Positions 5,469-7,017 of a stretch of DNA of 7,017 bases are shown here, piece after piece. This DNA comes from Treponema sp. GTDB lineage: Bacteria > Spirochaetota > Spirochaetia > Treponematales > Breznakiellaceae. The stretch is taken from assembly GCA_031266095.1 (NCBI GenBank), contig JAISBR010000025.1, positions 1-7,017 of the forward strand. Direction: 5' to 3'. The notes below the pieces were generated by a model. The model searched no databases. It was not told the DNA's origin and saw nothing but the letters and a program-made list of their open reading frames with translations. Position numbers and translations under genes: made by a program. Within the stretch, counting starts at the first letter, position 1; the number at the start of each line of letters is the position of its first letter.

Positions 5469-6236
5469 ATGACGAATGCCGGTAAAAGCGGGAACGTAAT
5501 CGGTGAGAAAAACGCCGGGAGCGAATGGACAGAACATCTTGAAGAACTCAGGCGCAGAATAATCGCCGTACTGGTGGTGTTTACCGCCGCCGCCCTTGGC
5601 TCTTTCGCCTTTTCCGGCAATATCGCGGCCTTTCTTACGGGGCCGATTTCTGACCTCGACATAAAGCTCTACACCTTCGATCCCGCCGAAAAATTCATGG
5701 CTTATGTGCATCTTTCCGTCTGGACCGGTGCACTCATCTCTGCGCCTTTCTGCCTTTTACAGATCGGTTTGTTTGTGTGGCCCGCGCTCAAGGGAAAAGA
5801 ACGGAGCTTTACGCCGGCGGCGCTTACCGCCGTTCCGGCGCTGTTTATAGCCGGCGCGGCTGCGGCATACTATTTTCTTTCGCCTACGGTGCTGCGCTTT
5901 TTTCTGCGCTTCGCCGCGTCCGACGAAATCCAGCCCCTCTGGGGCTTTCGGGAATACCTTGGCCTGCTGTACGCCCTCATGCTCGCCTTCGGCCTTCTCC
6001 TCCAGACGCCGCTCCTCCTGCTGTTCATCTTTGCCACAGGGTTTGTCACACCCCGGCAGGCTGCCCGCGCAAGGCCCTACATCATCTTCCTGATCTTTTT
6101 TGTTGCCGCGATATGTACTCCCCCGGACGTTATCTCCCAGGTGGCCTTGGGTGTGCCGCTGTATCTGCTGTTTGAGCTGACCCTGTTTGTGGGACGTTTT
6201 TTTCAGCCCGATAAAAAAAGTATCCGCTCATGCTAA
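5469..6236 (+). CDS. tatC: Twin-arginine translocase subunit TatC
   Basis: TatC recognises twin-arginine signals and organises TatA. From ATG 5469 it has 255 residues, the usual length, with six expected membrane helices. Diagnostic motifs are EHLEELRRRI (22-31), SAPFCLLQIGLFVWPALKGKER (91-112) including the functionally important E111, the periplasmic-loop/TM4 region through AFGLLLQTP (173-181), TPRQAARARPY (194-204) and TPPDVISQ (217-224) with D220, then LYLLFEL (231-237). At the TM4 position where E. coli has a glutamate (FEVP), this protein has Q179, a substitution I recall as common in other bacteria. A GTG at 5445 would overlap tatA and add 8 residues; ATG 5469 is preferred, with GGGA at 5456-5459 as a weak ribosome site and a gap of 4 nt from tatA. 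It ends the operon. Confidence 0.94.
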   Translation: MTNAGKSGNVIGEKNAGSEWTEHLEELRRRIIAVLVVFTAAALGSFAFSGNIAAFLTGPISDLDIKLYTFDPAEKFMAYVHLSVWTGALISAPFCLLQIGLFVWPALKGKERSFTPAALTAVPALFIAGAAAAYYFLSPTVLRFFLRFAASDEIQPLWGFREYLGLLYALMLAFGLLLQTPLLLLFIFATGFVTPRQAARARPYIIFLIFFVAAICTPPDVISQVALGVPLYLLFELTLFVGRFFQPDKKSIRSC

Positions 6237-6517
6237 ACTTACTCTTATATTACCGTGTCGAAAATCAAATTCGGGATAAATCATACTATCTTAAAAAAAT
6301 GCTGTTCCTCAAACACGGCATAGGCTTCAACAACTCCGGCATAATCCGCCACGAATTTGAATTTCTATTTTATATGCGCGGGGACGGAACTATACCACTC
6401 CTTCAACAATGGTTTGCCTTAGGCATGAGTATGGGTTCCGCCGCTGCCTTTATGATCACCGGCCCTGCCACAAAGATTACCAGCTTGGGGGCGGTTACGG
6501 TATTTGACTGGTTATAG
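6230..6517 (+). pseudogene. Chimeric or decayed frame with a permease (ArsP_1/DUF318-type) fragment
   Basis: A 95-codon frame starts at ATG 6230, overlapping the tatC stop by 7 nt, and has no Shine-Dalgarno. Its C-terminal part, GTIPLLQQWFALGMSMGS (53-70) and AAAFMITGPATKITSLGAV (71-89), strongly recalls the conserved core of predicted permeases of the ArsP_1/DUF318 family, which read 'CSCGTIPL...AFxxxGPATKITNLGA'. The cysteine pair expected before GTIPL is replaced by an unrelated R-G-D, and the frame stops soon after the motif. The first about 50 residues are unfamiliar. About 39 codons of a roughly 300-residue permease survive, so this is most likely a remnant joined to other DNA, not a working transporter. 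The confident remnant spans 6386-6502. Coordinates of the whole frame are given. Confidence 0.5.
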
Positions 6518-6556
6518 TAGCGAAATAGTAAGGCTTGATGATTTTTGAAACACAAA

Positions 6557-7017
6557 TTGGTATCGTATAAAACTGGCCTCAATGCCTTATCTAATCTGAT
6601 TTTCCCTGAAAACATAATTCTCCGGTTACGCGGTAGGACAAAGGAAGCCGTTATAAACGAGTTGCTGGATATTTTAGCAGTTCAGGGAAAACTGGTGAAC
6701 CAGGACATAGCCCTCAATGATCTGTTAGACCGCGAACAAACCATGAGTACCGGCATACCAAACGGCATAGCCCTTCCCCACGCCAAAACAAGCGCCGTTC
6801 AGGAATTAACCGTAGCCATCGGCATAAAAAAATCCGGCGTAGATTTCGACTCCGCCCTCGACGACAAAACCCGTATTATCATTCTGGCCCTTGCCCCGCC
6901 CGATAAAGCAAAACCTCTTTACCAATTCATTCTTGCCATAACCGCCGCCCTCAACGATGATACCCTCCGCTCAAAAATCCTTGCCGCCAAAACTCCTGAT
7001 GAAGTTGCAGAATTACT
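6557..7017 (+). CDS. PTS EIIA domain protein (PtsN/fructose type), runs off the right edge
   Basis: A frame open from 6542 to the window end encodes 153 visible residues from TTG 6557. It carries a type-2 PTS EIIA domain: NLIFPENIILRLRGRTKEAV (14-33), then TGIPNGIALPHAKTSA (66-81), in which H75 is the phosphorylated histidine (PtsN has its own at 73). VAIGIKKSGVDFDS and ILALAPPDKAKPLYQFI follow, also typical. EIIA proteins of this type take phosphate from HPr or NPr and pass it to EIIB or act as regulators. The start is uncertain: only TTG codons (6545, 6557) are available, neither with a Shine-Dalgarno, and a stop (TGA 6539-6541) closes the frame just upstream. It may have lost its own start or an upstream fused domain. 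The C-terminus is not in the window. Confidence 0.75.
   Translation, partial: MVSYKTGLNALSNLIFPENIILRLRGRTKEAVINELLDILAVQGKLVNQDIALNDLLDREQTMSTGIPNGIALPHAKTSAVQELTVAIGIKKSGVDFDSALDDKTRIIILALAPPDKAKPLYQFILAITAALNDDTLRSKILAAKTPDEVAEL

Noticed and set aside
5201..5711. Overlapping antisense frames across tatA and the start of tatC
   Set aside because: They lie opposite two well-supported tat genes and show no family features.
1951..6575. Similar strings GGTATCGTAAAACT (1951-1964) and GGTATCGTATAAAACT (6560-6575)
   Set aside because: They are short, AT-rich and differ by a 2-base insertion; the second lies inside the EIIA reading frame.
1..7017. CRISPR array, tRNA, rRNA or complete insertion sequence
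   Set aside because: No regularly spaced repeats, cloverleaf pattern, conserved rRNA stretches or paired terminal inverted repeats with a transposase gene were seen.

Overview
The window reads as a bacterial chromosome segment with a mosaic build. A relatively GC-rich, tightly packed four-gene operon in the middle is flanked by more AT-rich DNA carrying small redox genes, a regulator and apparent gene debris. The organism cannot be named from sequence alone. Strong AGGAGG-type ribosome sites and the mix of Flavodoxin_4-type proteins, a PtsN-like EIIA and a ferredoxin-rich Tat operon fit an anaerobic, Gram-negative-type bacterium. A gut or environmental spirochaete (Treponema-like) is one guess, at low confidence.

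Layout. (1) 1-149, minus: the 5' end of a gene leaving the left edge, perhaps a phage head-tail-connector-like protein. (2) 150-396: AT-rich intergenic DNA with a weak candidate promoter. (3) 397-879, plus: a cytoplasmic flavodoxin-like protein. (4) 976-1872, minus: an AraC-family regulator of the AraC_N/YqhC type. Its own promoter contains two exact 11-bp direct repeats spaced 21 bp apart. (5) 1873-2051: divergent control region, including a possible 19-codon leader ORF whose stop overlaps the next start. (6) 2052-2639, plus: a second flavodoxin-like protein, with an N-terminal signal peptide. (7) 2640-2770: a short HTH-like fragment that may be transposase debris, an inverted repeat and a strong ribosome site. 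(8) 2771-6236, plus: the core operon, made of a Tat-signal DUF362 protein, a NapH-NapG-like fused membrane polyferredoxin with an internal twin-arginine motif, tatA and tatC. (9) 6230-6556: a permease remnant and degenerate DNA. (10) about 6557 to the right edge, plus: a PTS EIIA (PtsN/fructose type) domain.

How it may work together (inference). The operon supplies the membrane electron conduit (cytoplasmic Fe-S clusters, membrane segments, then four periplasmic Fe-S clusters), the Tat translocase needed to place that periplasmic half, and a Tat-exported DUF362 protein as likely redox partner or substrate-acting component. The resemblance to NapG/NapH is in the electron-transfer parts only. 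No NapA, NapB or other terminal reductase is present in the window, so the end reaction is unknown. The exported flavodoxin just upstream could be a further periplasmic redox partner, but it has its own regulator-linked control region and is 131 bp away, so this link is speculative.
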